DNA of 64,000 bases. Source: Micromonospora polyrhachis. Lineage in GTDB: Bacteria > Actinomycetota > Actinomycetes > Mycobacteriales > Micromonosporaceae. Below the pieces are notes generated by a model that searched no databases, was not told the origin of the DNA, and saw only the letters and a program-made list of their open reading frames with translations. Numbering within the stretch: position 1 is the first letter of the stretch; the number at the start of each line of letters is the position of its first letter. Position numbers and translations under genes: made by a program. This document shows positions 15,673-24,328 of the stretch, piece after piece. The stretch spans positions 4,476,501 through 4,540,500 of the forward strand of contig NZ_JACHJW010000001.1 in assembly GCF_014203835.1 (NCBI RefSeq), written 5' to 3'.

Positions 15673-16612
15673 ACCGCTACCCGCTGTGGATCCGCTGCTG
15701 CGGCTACAGGCCAGCATCACCGCCCGCGACGACCGGCTCCTCGGCTGGCTCTACGACCACGGCGTGCTCACCACCGACCAGATCGCCGCCGCACTGTTCC
15801 CGTCCCTGGACTTCGCCCAACGCCGGCTGCGCCGCCTGACCGTCCTGCGGGCGGTGGACAGGTTCCGGCCCAACCGGGCCTACGGCGGCTCCTACCCGTA
15901 CCACTACGTCCTGGACCAGCTCGGCTACGACCACGTCCACGCCCAACGCGGACTCGGACGACCACGCCGGGACCAGGCCCGCCGCCGCAAACAGTCCCTC
16001 ACCTCGCGGCCGGACCTGCCGCACCTGCTCGGCGGCAACCAGGTCTTCATCGACCTCGCCGCCCACGCCCACGCCCGCGCCCACCCCGACAGCCGATTGG
16101 TCCGCTGGCAGCCCGCGTCCGCGTTCCACGAGCCCGGCGTACTCTACCGGGCAGGCGGCAACCCGCAGATGATGGTCCATGGATCGACCGGACTGCCCCG
16201 CCCGGACGGCGCCGGGGTGTGGACCGAGCAGGACCGCTCGGTACCGTTCTTCCTCGAGTACGACACCGGCCGCGAACGCCTCGACATCCTCACCGAGAAG
16301 ATCGCCAAGTACGAACGGCTGTACGCGATGAGCACGTGGGCGTGGCCGGTCCTGTTCCACCTGCCCTCGGCCCGCCGCGAGGCGAACCTGCACCACCGCC
16401 TCGCCGCCGTTCCCGGCCTGGAGACGGCCATCGCCACCACCACTGCCGAACTGCGTACCGCCACCGGCGCCAGCCCCGCCGACCAGGTCTGGCAACTCGC
16501 CGGCCGCAGCACCGGCCGCCACCGCCTCATCGACCTGCCCTACACCGACACCGACCACGACGACGCGTTCCCCACCCACACCACGCCCAGCCAGGACGGG
16601 CGGACCGTCTAA
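15665..16612 (+). CDS. Replication-relaxation family protein
   Basis: A 315-residue protein from ATG 15665, overlapping the upstream stop. The N-terminal winged helix (DDRLLGWLYDHGVLTTDQIAAALFPSLDFAQRRLRRLTVLRAVDRFRP) is the hallmark of the replication-relaxation family found on actinomycete and Bacillus plasmids and integrative elements. The centre contains a nuclease-like beta region (SVPFFLEYDTGRERLDILTEKIAKYERLYA) with the E-x-D-x-G-x-E pattern typical of the family, reminiscent of a restriction-endonuclease-like fold. The C-terminus is a helical and disordered tail. It lies just after the iteron array, which it may bind. Its exact role in replication or relaxation is only partly known in any organism. 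Confidence 0.82.
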   Translation: MRKPLPAVDPLLRLQASITARDDRLLGWLYDHGVLTTDQIAAALFPSLDFAQRRLRRLTVLRAVDRFRPNRAYGGSYPYHYVLDQLGYDHVHAQRGLGRPRRDQARRRKQSLTSRPDLPHLLGGNQVFIDLAAHAHARAHPDSRLVRWQPASAFHEPGVLYRAGGNPQMMVHGSTGLPRPDGAGVWTEQDRSVPFFLEYDTGRERLDILTEKIAKYERLYAMSTWAWPVLFHLPSARREANLHHRLAAVPGLETAIATTTAELRTATGASPADQVWQLAGRSTGRHRLIDLPYTDTDHDDAFPTHTTPSQDGRTV

Positions 16613-17036
16613 TGGGACCAGCGGGAAGGACGGCGCGTGGGATGGCCTGCCAGCTTCACACGGCGCCCATCCCGTCCACACCCGCTACCCCCCTGCAGCG
16701 ACGGCCTTCCCTCGCCTGCGGCCCGCACCGGCGGGCTCGAACCGCACTTCGGAGGCGGAGCAGGCGCCTCGCCACCGGCCACACGTCTGTCGGCGGGCTC
16801 CCGGCGACAGACACTGTGCTCACACCAGTCCTGCCGTGACAGTTCCTGTGAGTGGCGCACGTCTTCACTTCCGAGGCCGCCAGAGTTACAGTCCGCGCCC
16901 ACTTGACCGTCGCCGATCCGCCGTTCCACGGACGACGCGACCCGGCGGCCGATCTTCAGCGAGTTCTCACGACCGAGAAGGAGTTGCCGATGGCCAGACG
17001 CCTCGACCTCACACCACGAGCCGTCCTGGGAGGGAC
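16613..17036. other. Region without a confident gene
   Basis: About 420 bp after the replication-relaxation gene. Several short frames occur, including one from ATG 16990 with AAGGAG before it (MARRLDLTPRAVLGGTWPHA) that overlaps the next gene in another frame, but none has family-like features. No tRNA, hairpin terminator or repeat was seen. Confidence 0.3.
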
Positions 17037-17318
17037 ATGGCCACACGCCGTGACCAGCAATCACGCGCGAAAACACCACACACGTCGCCGCCGACCCCGC
17101 CCACGCGGACAGCCGATGGCGAGGCCACGACCGACAGCAGCGATCCAATCCTGCCGGGGACGCTGTCGATGGCCCGCTACCTGACCGACCCGCAGACCGA
17201 AGACGAAATCCAAGCCCTCGCCGCCGAAGCCGGCATACCCGACATCGACCAAGCGGCCAAACTCGCCCGCCTCCTACGCCTGCACCACCAGCCCACCGCC
17301 CGACCCCACGCCGCGTGA
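17037..17318 (+). CDS. Small hypothetical protein of the replication block
   Basis: ATG 17037 follows GGGAGGGA. The 93-residue product has a basic, disordered first half (MATRRDQQSRAKTPHTSPP) and a helical second half (MARYLTDPQTEDEIQALAAEAGIPDIDQAAKLARLLRLHH). That half could be a small DNA- or protein-binding domain, and an excisionase-like role is possible but unproven. A strong terminator follows at once, marking the end of the block. Confidence 0.5.
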   Translation: MATRRDQQSRAKTPHTSPPTPPTRTADGEATTDSSDPILPGTLSMARYLTDPQTEDEIQALAAEAGIPDIDQAAKLARLLRLHHQPTARPHAA

Positions 17319-17321
17319 CCT

Positions 17322-17347
17322 GCGCCCGCCCTGACAGGGGCGGGCGC
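17322..17347 (+). terminator. Rho-independent-like terminator
   Basis: A perfect 10-bp stem (GCGCCCGCCC at 17322-17331, complement at 17338-17347) with a 6-nt loop, 4 bp after the preceding stop codon. It ends the replication/spread block. The next 245 bp (17348-17593) hold no gene I can support. Confidence 0.75.
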
Positions 17348-17593
17348 AGCCCATGGGTACCGCCAGCCCGCAATCGGCGCGGGGGATCGCTGATGGCACT
17401 GGCGATAAGCGCGACAAATGACGCGCTGGAGGACGCGCCTCGCCGCCGCGAACATGCCTCTGCCTACCCGCAGAGCTGCGCGAGCCGCAGATCTCGCCGG
17501 AACACTCACGCCCTCACCCACTGGCGTCACACATCGTCGAGATCCACTTTGCCGTGCACCTCCGGCGTTGGGGTCGCAAGGGGCCACTTGATG

Positions 17594-18073
17594 TTAGGCG
17601 CAGATCGATCGCTCGTACACGGCGCGGTGTTTCCCCGGCCCCTTGTAGTCGTTGATCACGGACACGCCCTGCTCTTTGGTGTCTCCGCGAACGTTGCTGA
17701 AGCCCAAGGCGAGCCATGCCGCGTGCGCGGCGTGGTTGTCGGGTTCTGATGTGAGGAAGAGGCGCCGGCACCCCCAGAGGGCGCCTTGGCGGTGAACTTC
17801 TTCTACGAGCGCCCGCGTGACCCCTTGACGTCGGTGGCTGGGGTGCGTCATCACGTCCTGCAGGTAGATCTCTGACGGGTCGATCTGGCTTCGGAAGGCG
17901 ATCACGCTGCCTACGACCTGCCCGTCGACGATGGCGAGTGGGCAGGTGTTGGCGAACATCGTGGCGTACAGCCAGTAGTCCGATGAGCCCCGTAGCCTGA
18001 TGTACGGCTCTCCGAGCGCCAGCAGTTTCTCGAGGTCGGGAATGCGGTCGACCGTGAGCGGGGTGATGATCAT
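17594..18073 (-). CDS. GNAT-family N-acetyltransferase, coupled to the STAND-like protein gene
   Basis: ATG 18073 overlaps the stop of the upstream gene (ATGA), which fixes the start; the product has 159 residues. GNAT features: a central strand with AIVDGQVVGSVIAFRSQ, then IYLQDVMTHPSHRRQGVTRALVEEVHRQ, which contains the acetyl-CoA pyrophosphate loop (R-R-Q-G-V), and CRRLFLTSEPDNHAAHAAWLALGFSNV, the usual motif-B end. Overall it resembles diaminobutyrate acetyltransferase-type GNATs, but no ectoine genes are present. The substrate may be a metabolite, aminoglycoside-like compound or protein. Tight coupling suggests a function shared with the upstream fusion protein. Confidence 0.8.
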   Translation of the reverse strand: MIITPLTVDRIPDLEKLLALGEPYIRLRGSSDYWLYATMFANTCPLAIVDGQVVGSVIAFRSQIDPSEIYLQDVMTHPSHRRQGVTRALVEEVHRQGALWGCRRLFLTSEPDNHAAHAAWLALGFSNVRGDTKEQGVSVINDYKGPGKHRAVYERSICA

Positions 18074-21000
18074 GAGCGGTTTCCTTCGGTGAGCTCGATC
18101 GATGCGGCGAGGTCCCGCGCGGCGATGGCGGGGTCTAGGGAGTCGGTGACTCCGCGACCGACGACGAGGATGTCCCAGGAGCGTCGTCGGCTGGCTTCGA
18201 CGTCGGTGGGTTCGAAGCCACCGGAGACCGCGACCGGCAGCTTGGTCCACGACCTGATGAGTTGCGCCTGGTCGAGTGGGTGGAAACCGGCCACGCCCAA
18301 GTCGATGTTCGTGGTGATGGCGAAGCCGTCGACTCCCGCGCGTTCCATATCCTGGACCCAGCCTTGGACCAACCGGCCCTCGGGCACGTCGATGATGATG
18401 GGGACAGCAAGCCGTTTGCTCGCTTCGACGGCAGCGGACACGCTGGCGATGCTGGCGGGTCCGATGAGCAGCACGACGTCGGCTCCGGCCTCGGTCGCGA
18501 GGACCACCTGGTCGCGTCCCCAATCTGCCGACATCATCTCGGCGACGATCCAGGCATCGGGCGTTTGCTGCTTGATGGCGCTGATGGCTTGAATGCCGAC
18601 GCTTTTGACGAGTGGGTCGCCGACCTCGATGAATTGCACCCCAGCGTTGGCGGCGGCCCGTGCGACGGCGATGGCGTAGTCGATGTCGCGGACGTCGAGC
18701 GCGACTTGAAGTGCGCGTCCGTCTCGGAGACGGCGGAAGGCTTCCTTGCTGATGCCTCCAGCCGTGCTCGTGGCTGTGCCGTCTTGGACGAGCAGGTTGG
18801 CTTCGGTGCGAACGAGCCAGTCAGCCGAGGCGATGCCTTGGTTGACCAGGGCGGATTGGACGTTCGTGGGCAGCCGTAGGGCACCGGTGCGGGTTTCTCG
18901 GAGCAGGCCGAACAGGGCGCTGCGAGATGAGTCCTTGTCCTGGATCGGTTGTCTGCCGGACTTGAGTAGGAGCCGCTGGGCGGCGACTCGGACATTTCGA
19001 GGACCGTTTCGCCATGCCGCCTGGGCCCTGATGACTAGGTCGGCGGCCGAGTCGTTGTCTCCGACTCGGGCGGCAAGCCCTTGGAGGAGACGCTCGCGGA
19101 CGTGCCAGTTCCGGTCGTCGAGGAGAGTCGCGAGTAGGTGTTCCACGCCGGGTGCGGCCGAGCGGCCGACGGCTTCGGCGACGGCGGCGCGGACTTTGTA
19201 GTCGCGGTCCGCGGCCAACGATTCCATGATCGAGATCATCGTAGGGTGTGGGATAGCGCGGCCCGCTCGGATCCCCTCGGCGAGGGCGGCGCGGGCTCGC
19301 CAGTCGGGGTGGGCCAGCAGTGCCTTCAGCTCTTGGGAACTGCCGTCGTCGGTGGCGAGAAAGACGTAGAAGTGTCGAGCGATAAACACCGCGTCTTCTA
19401 CGGTGTTGAGTTGCGCAAGACGGATGAAGTCGTGGATGGCCGCGATGGGCAGCCGCGTCTCGACGCACGCCACGATGTCGGACCAGACTGCCGGGCCAAA
19501 GCGGCGCAGCACCCGCAACATCCACCGGGAGTACTCCGCACCGAGCGCCGTGGCGGCTGTGCTGGTGTGCAGGAGGGCTCTGGCGAGGGAAAGGCCATTG
19601 TCGTGAAGGCACCGGGAGGCGCACATGCGCAGCACCTCGGCCGTGGCGAAGGCGGAGGCGTCGCCGGTGAAATCGAGCATCAATGGCAGCGTTTCGGTGA
19701 TGCTGACCGACGGTGACTGCGCGACGGCGGCAAGCAGCTCCGGTGAGGTCGCATCCAAGCCCTGCAAAAGGAATTCCAGGACGCCTCGCAGGTCGGCCGA
19801 CGTGCTGGTGCGAGCGGCCAAGTCGTTGAGCAGCTCGATGGTGACGCTCGAGCGTCCGTGGGACTCGATGAGCTGGGCGAGCCACCGTGCGAAGAGGTAC
19901 TCGCGGATGACGTCGTGATGGAACGCCAGTCCGCCGAACGGGCCGGACCGCACGAGTCTCGCGATCGAGGACATGGTGAGGTCACCGAGATTTCCTGGCG
20001 GGTCGTTCTGGATCGGGGGAAGGAGGTGATGCGGCCATGCGGAGGCGAGCTGCCGTCGCGCGAGTGCCATCAGATCCGCCGTCGCACGTTCGACGTTCAG
20101 GCCCGCCGCCTTCAAGATCGAGGCAACGCAGAATTCCACGAGCCGGTAGGCGTTGGTTTGCCCGAGCGGCTCGGTCGACTTGGCGGCCCGGATGAGGCTC
20201 ATGTACAGCGGCAGGCGGGCCAAGTTGCGAATCTTCGCGGGCAGGGCGTCGAACGGGGGCTCGCTCTCGTGCCGCTGCGTGTTCCACACGTCCCGGGCCG
20301 TGTCGGCGTCCCAGCGGTCCAGCGGCAGCGACGGGCCGGCACCGTGATTCTGACCGGGCATGACCGCCGCCGATAGGACGGGGTAGGGCGCGAGCTCGAC
20401 GTCCGGCGGTGTGCGCAGTACGACCAGGAACTTCAGGTTGCCCGAGAGCACCTGCCGCAGCGTGCCGTCGAGCTGGCGGCATACCTTGTCCACCACGGCG
20501 CGGGACTGCGGACTGTCGATGACGACGAGCAGCGGCCTGGACAGGCTTTGGCTCTCACCCTCAAGGGTCAGCAGCGGATCTACGCCGGCTGGCAGGGAGC
20601 CGTAGCGGAGGATCTCCCGCGCCAGGTCGACGTCCTCGGTCCACGACTCCGCGGTCAGCAGTTGAACATCCACTCCGGGAGCCTGCGACGCCAGGTGGCG
20701 GGTAAAGCTGGTCTTGCCGCAGCCCGGGGGGCCGGTGACCAGGTAGACGCGCGCGGTCGAGGCGAGGAAGTCCGCAAACAGCCGCTGGACGTCGGCCGGA
20801 GGCGTGTACACGAGATCGTCGGGCTGCTGACCACCGAGCGTCGTGAGGATGGCTGCCGTCCGTTCCCTGGAACGGGCGCCGAGATCTTGCATGGCGGGCC
20901 CGGAGTCGTCGGCAGGTGCGGGTAAGCCGCTCGAACTTGCGGCCATAGTCGCCTTGAGGGTCTGGGCGAACCGCTGCTTGACCTCGGTCGGCGATCGCGC

Positions 21001-21183
21001 CAGATCGACATCGAGCATCTGCTGGGTCTCATAGCGCATACGGGTCGCGGAACCGCGCTTTTCCCAGTTGGAGACGGCCGCCGGATTGACACCCAGGTGT
21101 TCGGCGAAGCCGCGCACGCTCATGCGCAACGCCAGGCGTAGTGCTCTTGCCTCGAGGCCGGTCCACCGCCGCACCGTCTCCAC
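18070..21183 (-). CDS. HTH - P-loop NTPase (STAND-like) - HEAT repeats - OMPDC-superfamily barrel fusion protein
   Basis: A 1037-residue protein from GTG 21183 (GGGGGAT upstream). Residues 8-60 form an XRE-type HTH (EARALRLALRMSVRGFAEHLGVNPAAVSNWEKRG). Residues 145-330 form a P-loop NTPase with Walker A GPPGCGKT (151-158) and a Walker-B-like RPLLVVIDSPQSR, followed by winged-helix-like segments (LAFHHDVIREYLFARWLAQLI). Residues about 430-790 are HEAT-like repeats (HPDWRARAALAEGIR, DRDYKVRAAVAEAVG, DRNWHVRERLLQGLA). Residues about 820-1037 form a barrel like 3-hexulose-6-phosphate synthase / 3-keto-L-gulonate-6-phosphate decarboxylase (LQVALDVRDIDYAIAVARAAANAGVQFIEVGDPLVKSVGIQAI...PVAVSGGF...ILVVGRGVT). 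The family motif A-D-x-K-x-x-D reads AEMMSAD here: the catalytic D and K are lost, so catalysis is doubtful and ligand sensing is more likely. It is coupled to a GNAT. The function is unknown; a regulator or antiphage sensor is conceivable. Confidence 0.82.
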   Translation of the reverse strand: METVRRWTGLEARALRLALRMSVRGFAEHLGVNPAAVSNWEKRGSATRMRYETQQMLDVDLARSPTEVKQRFAQTLKATMAASSSGLPAPADDSGPAMQDLGARSRERTAAILTTLGGQQPDDLVYTPPADVQRLFADFLASTARVYLVTGPPGCGKTSFTRHLASQAPGVDVQLLTAESWTEDVDLAREILRYGSLPAGVDPLLTLEGESQSLSRPLLVVIDSPQSRAVVDKVCRQLDGTLRQVLSGNLKFLVVLRTPPDVELAPYPVLSAAVMPGQNHGAGPSLPLDRWDADTARDVWNTQRHESEPPFDALPAKIRNLARLPLYMSLIRAAKSTEPLGQTNAYRLVEFCVASILKAAGLNVERATADLMALARRQLASAWPHHLLPPIQNDPPGNLGDLTMSSIARLVRSGPFGGLAFHHDVIREYLFARWLAQLIESHGRSSVTIELLNDLAARTSTSADLRGVLEFLLQGLDATSPELLAAVAQSPSVSITETLPLMLDFTGDASAFATAEVLRMCASRCLHDNGLSLARALLHTSTAATALGAEYSRWMLRVLRRFGPAVWSDIVACVETRLPIAAIHDFIRLAQLNTVEDAVFIARHFYVFLATDDGSSQELKALLAHPDWRARAALAEGIRAGRAIPHPTMISIMESLAADRDYKVRAAVAEAVGRSAAPGVEHLLATLLDDRNWHVRERLLQGLAARVGDNDSAADLVIRAQAAWRNGPRNVRVAAQRLLLKSGRQPIQDKDSSRSALFGLLRETRTGALRLPTNVQSALVNQGIASADWLVRTEANLLVQDGTATSTAGGISKEAFRRLRDGRALQVALDVRDIDYAIAVARAAANAGVQFIEVGDPLVKSVGIQAISAIKQQTPDAWIVAEMMSADWGRDQVVLATEAGADVVLLIGPASIASVSAAVEASKRLAVPIIIDVPEGRLVQGWVQDMERAGVDGFAITTNIDLGVAGFHPLDQAQLIRSWTKLPVAVSGGFEPTDVEASRRRSWDILVVGRGVTDSLDPAIAARDLAASIELTEGNRS

Positions 21184-21432
21184 GGGCTATCCCCCAGGCC
21201 GTGCACTCGGCGTCATTGTCGCAGTCGGCAGCGTAGTAGACGACGGTGGGCGCAGGCGAGCCGAAACTAGGACAACACTAGAACGTCTACGCATCGTCAG
21301 GGGATGGGGCGGACCCGCAGGCTGGTTGCACAGACAACCGCGGCAATGGATGGGGGTTTCGACTTCGCGTCACTTCCACGGCTGTGGCCAAGCCCTCGCA
21401 TTTGCGATCAGTGGTGATGGTGGAGGTGCCCC

Positions 21433-21768
21433 GTGGCCGTCGACGTTCGAGGCGAGAACATGCGCGACTGCGCACGTCGTACCGCATCCGGCCGCAGCGG
21501 TGAGCGGCCGGGGCAGCCCGGATCGCCTCTCTCTGGGGCCTTCACCCTCGAGGGTCTGCTGCGCTGTCGCGGTTGCGCGCGTCGCTGCCGCCCGTCTGGA
21601 TGCTCGGTCACGGGCCTACCGAGGGCCATGCGGTTGCCGGTTGACCGCCGTGGATGCCGACGACCTCGAACAGATGGTACTGGAAGCGGTGGCGGCGCCA
21701 AAGTGCCCGAGCTGGTTCCGCATGAGTCCCGTCCCTTATTCGACGAGAAGGAGTGGCCGTGCCGCTGA
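21433..21768 (+). pseudogene. Frameshifted zinc-ribbon gene remnant (recombinase-associated type)
   Basis: One frame reads SGAFTLEGLLRCRGCARRCRP (two CxxC-like pairs). One base out of phase, from about 21597, the next reads DARSRAYRGPCGCRLTAVDADDLEQMVLEAV. Together these match the small recombinase-type zinc-ribbon proteins of actinomycetes, in which CRGC...C-x-C is followed by VDADxLEQxV. The junction near 21590 is a frameshift, either true decay or a sequencing error. The fragment lies directly upstream of the seven-gene operon; the first gene's ribosome site is inside its tail. Confidence 0.4.
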
Positions 21769-23243
21769 CCGTCGCCCACCCCGCCCGGTTGAGGCGAAAC
21801 CAGCCCGCCGTGGCGGAAGACCTCGCGCAGCAGGCTTCATGCGCACGAGAGCCTGGCCGAATCCTCATCGTCGGGGCGGGGCTGTGCGGCCTGGCCTGCG
21901 CGGACGACCTGGTGCGGCTGGATCACTCGGACTGGCTGCTTCTCGAGGCGTCCGCCACTGCGGGTGGGCTCGCTTCTTCCGTAACTGACTCAGCCGGCTT
22001 CACATGGGACCTGGGTGGGCACGTTGTCTTCTCCCATTTCGGCGAGTTCGACCGACTGTTGTCCGAGCTGTTCAGCGACGGGGAACTGCTGCGCCATGAC
22101 CGGTCCTCGTTCATCCGTTTTCGTGACCGGTGGGTTCCGTATCCCTTCCAACAGCACGTGCATTGCCTGCCCACCGAGGACGCGACAGCTTGCCTGGACG
22201 GGCTCGTCCTCGCCCAACGACAGGGCGGCGTAGGCAGGGATGCCGACTTTGGTACCTGGTTGCGGGCGACGTACGGGTCGGCGCTGGTGGAGTGGTTCTT
22301 CGGTCCATACAACACAAAAGTGTGGGCCACAGCGCCTGAGCTGATGTCCTCCACCTGGGTGGCCGAGCGCGTCGCGCCGGTCGATCTTGACCAGATTCTG
22401 ACCGCCGCCACCGCCCCTACCGTGAGGCGCGCCGGCCGGTGGGGGCCGAACGCCACCTTCGCCTTCCCAATCTCCGGCGGCACGGGGGAAATCTCGCGCC
22501 GCTTGGCCGCTCGTCTCGGTCCTCGTGTGCGTACCCGTGCCCGTGTGGTCGCGGTCGACGCCGCCGTCCGAGAGGTGGTTCTGGCCGGAGGTGAACGCAT
22601 TGCGTACGACCATCTGGTGGCCACTGGGCCGCTGGACCAGTTGGTGGCGATGACGATGGGCGCTTCGGCTGGGGTACGGGCGGCGGCCGGGCGGCTGCGG
22701 CACACCACCGTGGCCATGGTCGGTCTCGGCTACCAGGTCCCCACCACCGACGTCCGGTCGTGGATGTACTTCCCGCAGCTGGACGTGCCGTTCTATCGGG
22801 CCACCAACTTCAGCAAGTACGCGCCCGCCAACGTCCCCGGCTCGGACACCCGCACCTTCAGCTCCTGGATGACGGAAACCTCCGTGCCGGACGGTGCGCA
22901 GGTCGACCAGGCCACATTGATCGATTCCTGCGACCGGGCGCTGCGCCGCCACGGCCTCGTCCCCGCCCACGCGCCGTTGGTCAGCGCCCACCTGGAGGTA
23001 ATCCCTTACGCCTACCCGGTGCCCACCCTCGACCGCGATGCGGCCTTGGCCGAGGTGGTGCCGTGGATGGAAGAGAGTGGGATCTACCCGCGTGGCCGGT
23101 TCGGCACCTGGCGGTACGAGATCGGCAACATGGACCATGCGGTGAAGATGGGCATCGACATCGCCCGCCGCCTGGTGAGAGGCGCTGCGGAAGAGCTGCC
23201 CAACACGCGCACGGTCACAGTGGCAGGCGGGAGCCGCTCGTGA
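21759..23243 (+). CDS. FAD-dependent oxidoreductase / UDP-galactopyranose-mutase-like protein
   Basis: AAGGAG (21748-21753) sits 5 nt before GTG 21759, so this start is preferred to the GTG at 21753; the product has 494 residues. The N-terminal Rossmann motif is RILIVGAGLCGLACADDLVRL, followed by the acidic strand end (LLLEASATAGGLASS) and WDLGGHVVFSHFGEFDRLL. The region YGSALVEWFFGPYNTKVWATAPELMSSTWVAERVAPVDL and the C-terminal FAD-binding loop (SGIYPRGRFGTWRYEIGNMDHAVKMGIDIARRLV) match UDP-galactopyranose-mutase/protoporphyrinogen-oxidase-type flavoproteins. It may isomerise or oxidise a sugar nucleotide. First gene of a seven-gene operon; the next start overlaps its stop (GTGA). Confidence 0.78.
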   Translation: MPLTVAHPARLRRNQPAVAEDLAQQASCAREPGRILIVGAGLCGLACADDLVRLDHSDWLLLEASATAGGLASSVTDSAGFTWDLGGHVVFSHFGEFDRLLSELFSDGELLRHDRSSFIRFRDRWVPYPFQQHVHCLPTEDATACLDGLVLAQRQGGVGRDADFGTWLRATYGSALVEWFFGPYNTKVWATAPELMSSTWVAERVAPVDLDQILTAATAPTVRRAGRWGPNATFAFPISGGTGEISRRLAARLGPRVRTRARVVAVDAAVREVVLAGGERIAYDHLVATGPLDQLVAMTMGASAGVRAAAGRLRHTTVAMVGLGYQVPTTDVRSWMYFPQLDVPFYRATNFSKYAPANVPGSDTRTFSSWMTETSVPDGAQVDQATLIDSCDRALRRHGLVPAHAPLVSAHLEVIPYAYPVPTLDRDAALAEVVPWMEESGIYPRGRFGTWRYEIGNMDHAVKMGIDIARRLVRGAAEELPNTRTVTVAGGSRS

Positions 23244-24328
23244 ACGAGACCACGGACAGTGAGCTGATCTCCTTCGCCGGACACCGCTTCCGTATCCACA
23301 CCGACGATGCCTTCCGCGCCATGCAGGGCATCCACCTGCGGAACTTCGCCCCGGAGGCAGACCTGGCCCCGTCGTGCGGGCATCTCACGCCGGTCCGCGT
23401 CCACCACGATGAGGATCTCTTCCGGGAGCAGATGACCCGCCTGAGTGCGGTTCGGTCGCTGACGGTGGTCCCCTTCCGCGGCGAGCCGTACCGATTCTCC
23501 CAGATGGGCAAGGTCTCCTGGTGGCGGCCCGACCCCGACTCGCGCCTACCCCAGGACCACCTGTACGCCCAGGATGCCGCGCGCCGACCGCACGTCGTGT
23601 TGCATCCGGGGACAGAGCACGGCGAGCGGTACGCCATGCGCGTCATCCGAGAGATCGTCCTACGCTGCGCGGAAGATCGCGGCTGGACCACCTTCCACGC
23701 CGCTGCCGCAGCGATCGACGGCCGCGGAGTGTTGATCGCCGGGCCGTCGGGGGCGGGCAAGACCACCGTGCTGACCGCGCTGGCTGCGCACCGCCAGGCC
23801 GACGTGGTCGCCTCCGACCGCGCGGTGCTCACCGAGGGCGCGTCCCGCGTGGTCGGCGTGCCAATCTCGGTACGGATCGCGGGCGGCACTCTGTCCGCGC
23901 TTGGCCCGCGTCGCGGCCTGCCACCGCCCCGGCAACCACGAGCCGACTTCGGCGATGCCCACAAGGCTGCATGCACTCCGCGCGACTTCGCCCACGCCTT
24001 CACCGCCCGCGTGCGGGAAAGTGCCCCGATCCGGCTCGTTGTTCTCCCTCAACTCAGCGACGACAGCCGGGAGCTGAGCATGGCCTTCTGCGGCCCGGCC
24101 GTGGCCCGCACCGCGCTAGCCGCTGTCTGCTGCACCCCGCATGACGAGGACTGGCTCCACCCCTGGTTCGCCGACCGCACCCGCATCCCCGATGAGCTGG
24201 CACGCCAAGCCGATGGCTGCGTGGAGGACCTGCTCGCCAAGGTGCCGGTGATGACGGTGACCGTCGGGGTGCGCACCGCGCGGCTGCTGGAGCGGATCGC
24301 TCACGTTGTAGCCGGGGGCCTCACGTGA
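23240..24328 (+). CDS. HPr-kinase-like P-loop protein
   Basis: A 362-residue protein from GTG 23240, which overlaps the previous stop by 4 bp. The N-terminal half has mixed alpha/beta structure. The second half opens FHAAAAAIDGRGVLIAGPSGAGKTTVLTALAAH, an HprK-like Walker A, followed by VVASDRAVL and VVGVPISVRIAGGTLSALGPRRG, as in actinomycete HPr-kinase-related proteins. Such proteins occur with PqqD, sugar or peptide-tailoring genes and are thought to phosphorylate small molecules or peptides, not HPr. The substrate is unknown. Tightly packed in the operon. Confidence 0.75.
   Translation: MNETTDSELISFAGHRFRIHTDDAFRAMQGIHLRNFAPEADLAPSCGHLTPVRVHHDEDLFREQMTRLSAVRSLTVVPFRGEPYRFSQMGKVSWWRPDPDSRLPQDHLYAQDAARRPHVVLHPGTEHGERYAMRVIREIVLRCAEDRGWTTFHAAAAAIDGRGVLIAGPSGAGKTTVLTALAAHRQADVVASDRAVLTEGASRVVGVPISVRIAGGTLSALGPRRGLPPPRQPRADFGDAHKAACTPRDFAHAFTARVRESAPIRLVVLPQLSDDSRELSMAFCGPAVARTALAAVCCTPHDEDWLHPWFADRTRIPDELARQADGCVEDLLAKVPVMTVTVGVRTARLLERIAHVVAGGLT

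Noticed and set aside
17399-17593. Short frame after the replication block
   Set aside because: Basic, low-complexity, no ribosome site; likely spurious.
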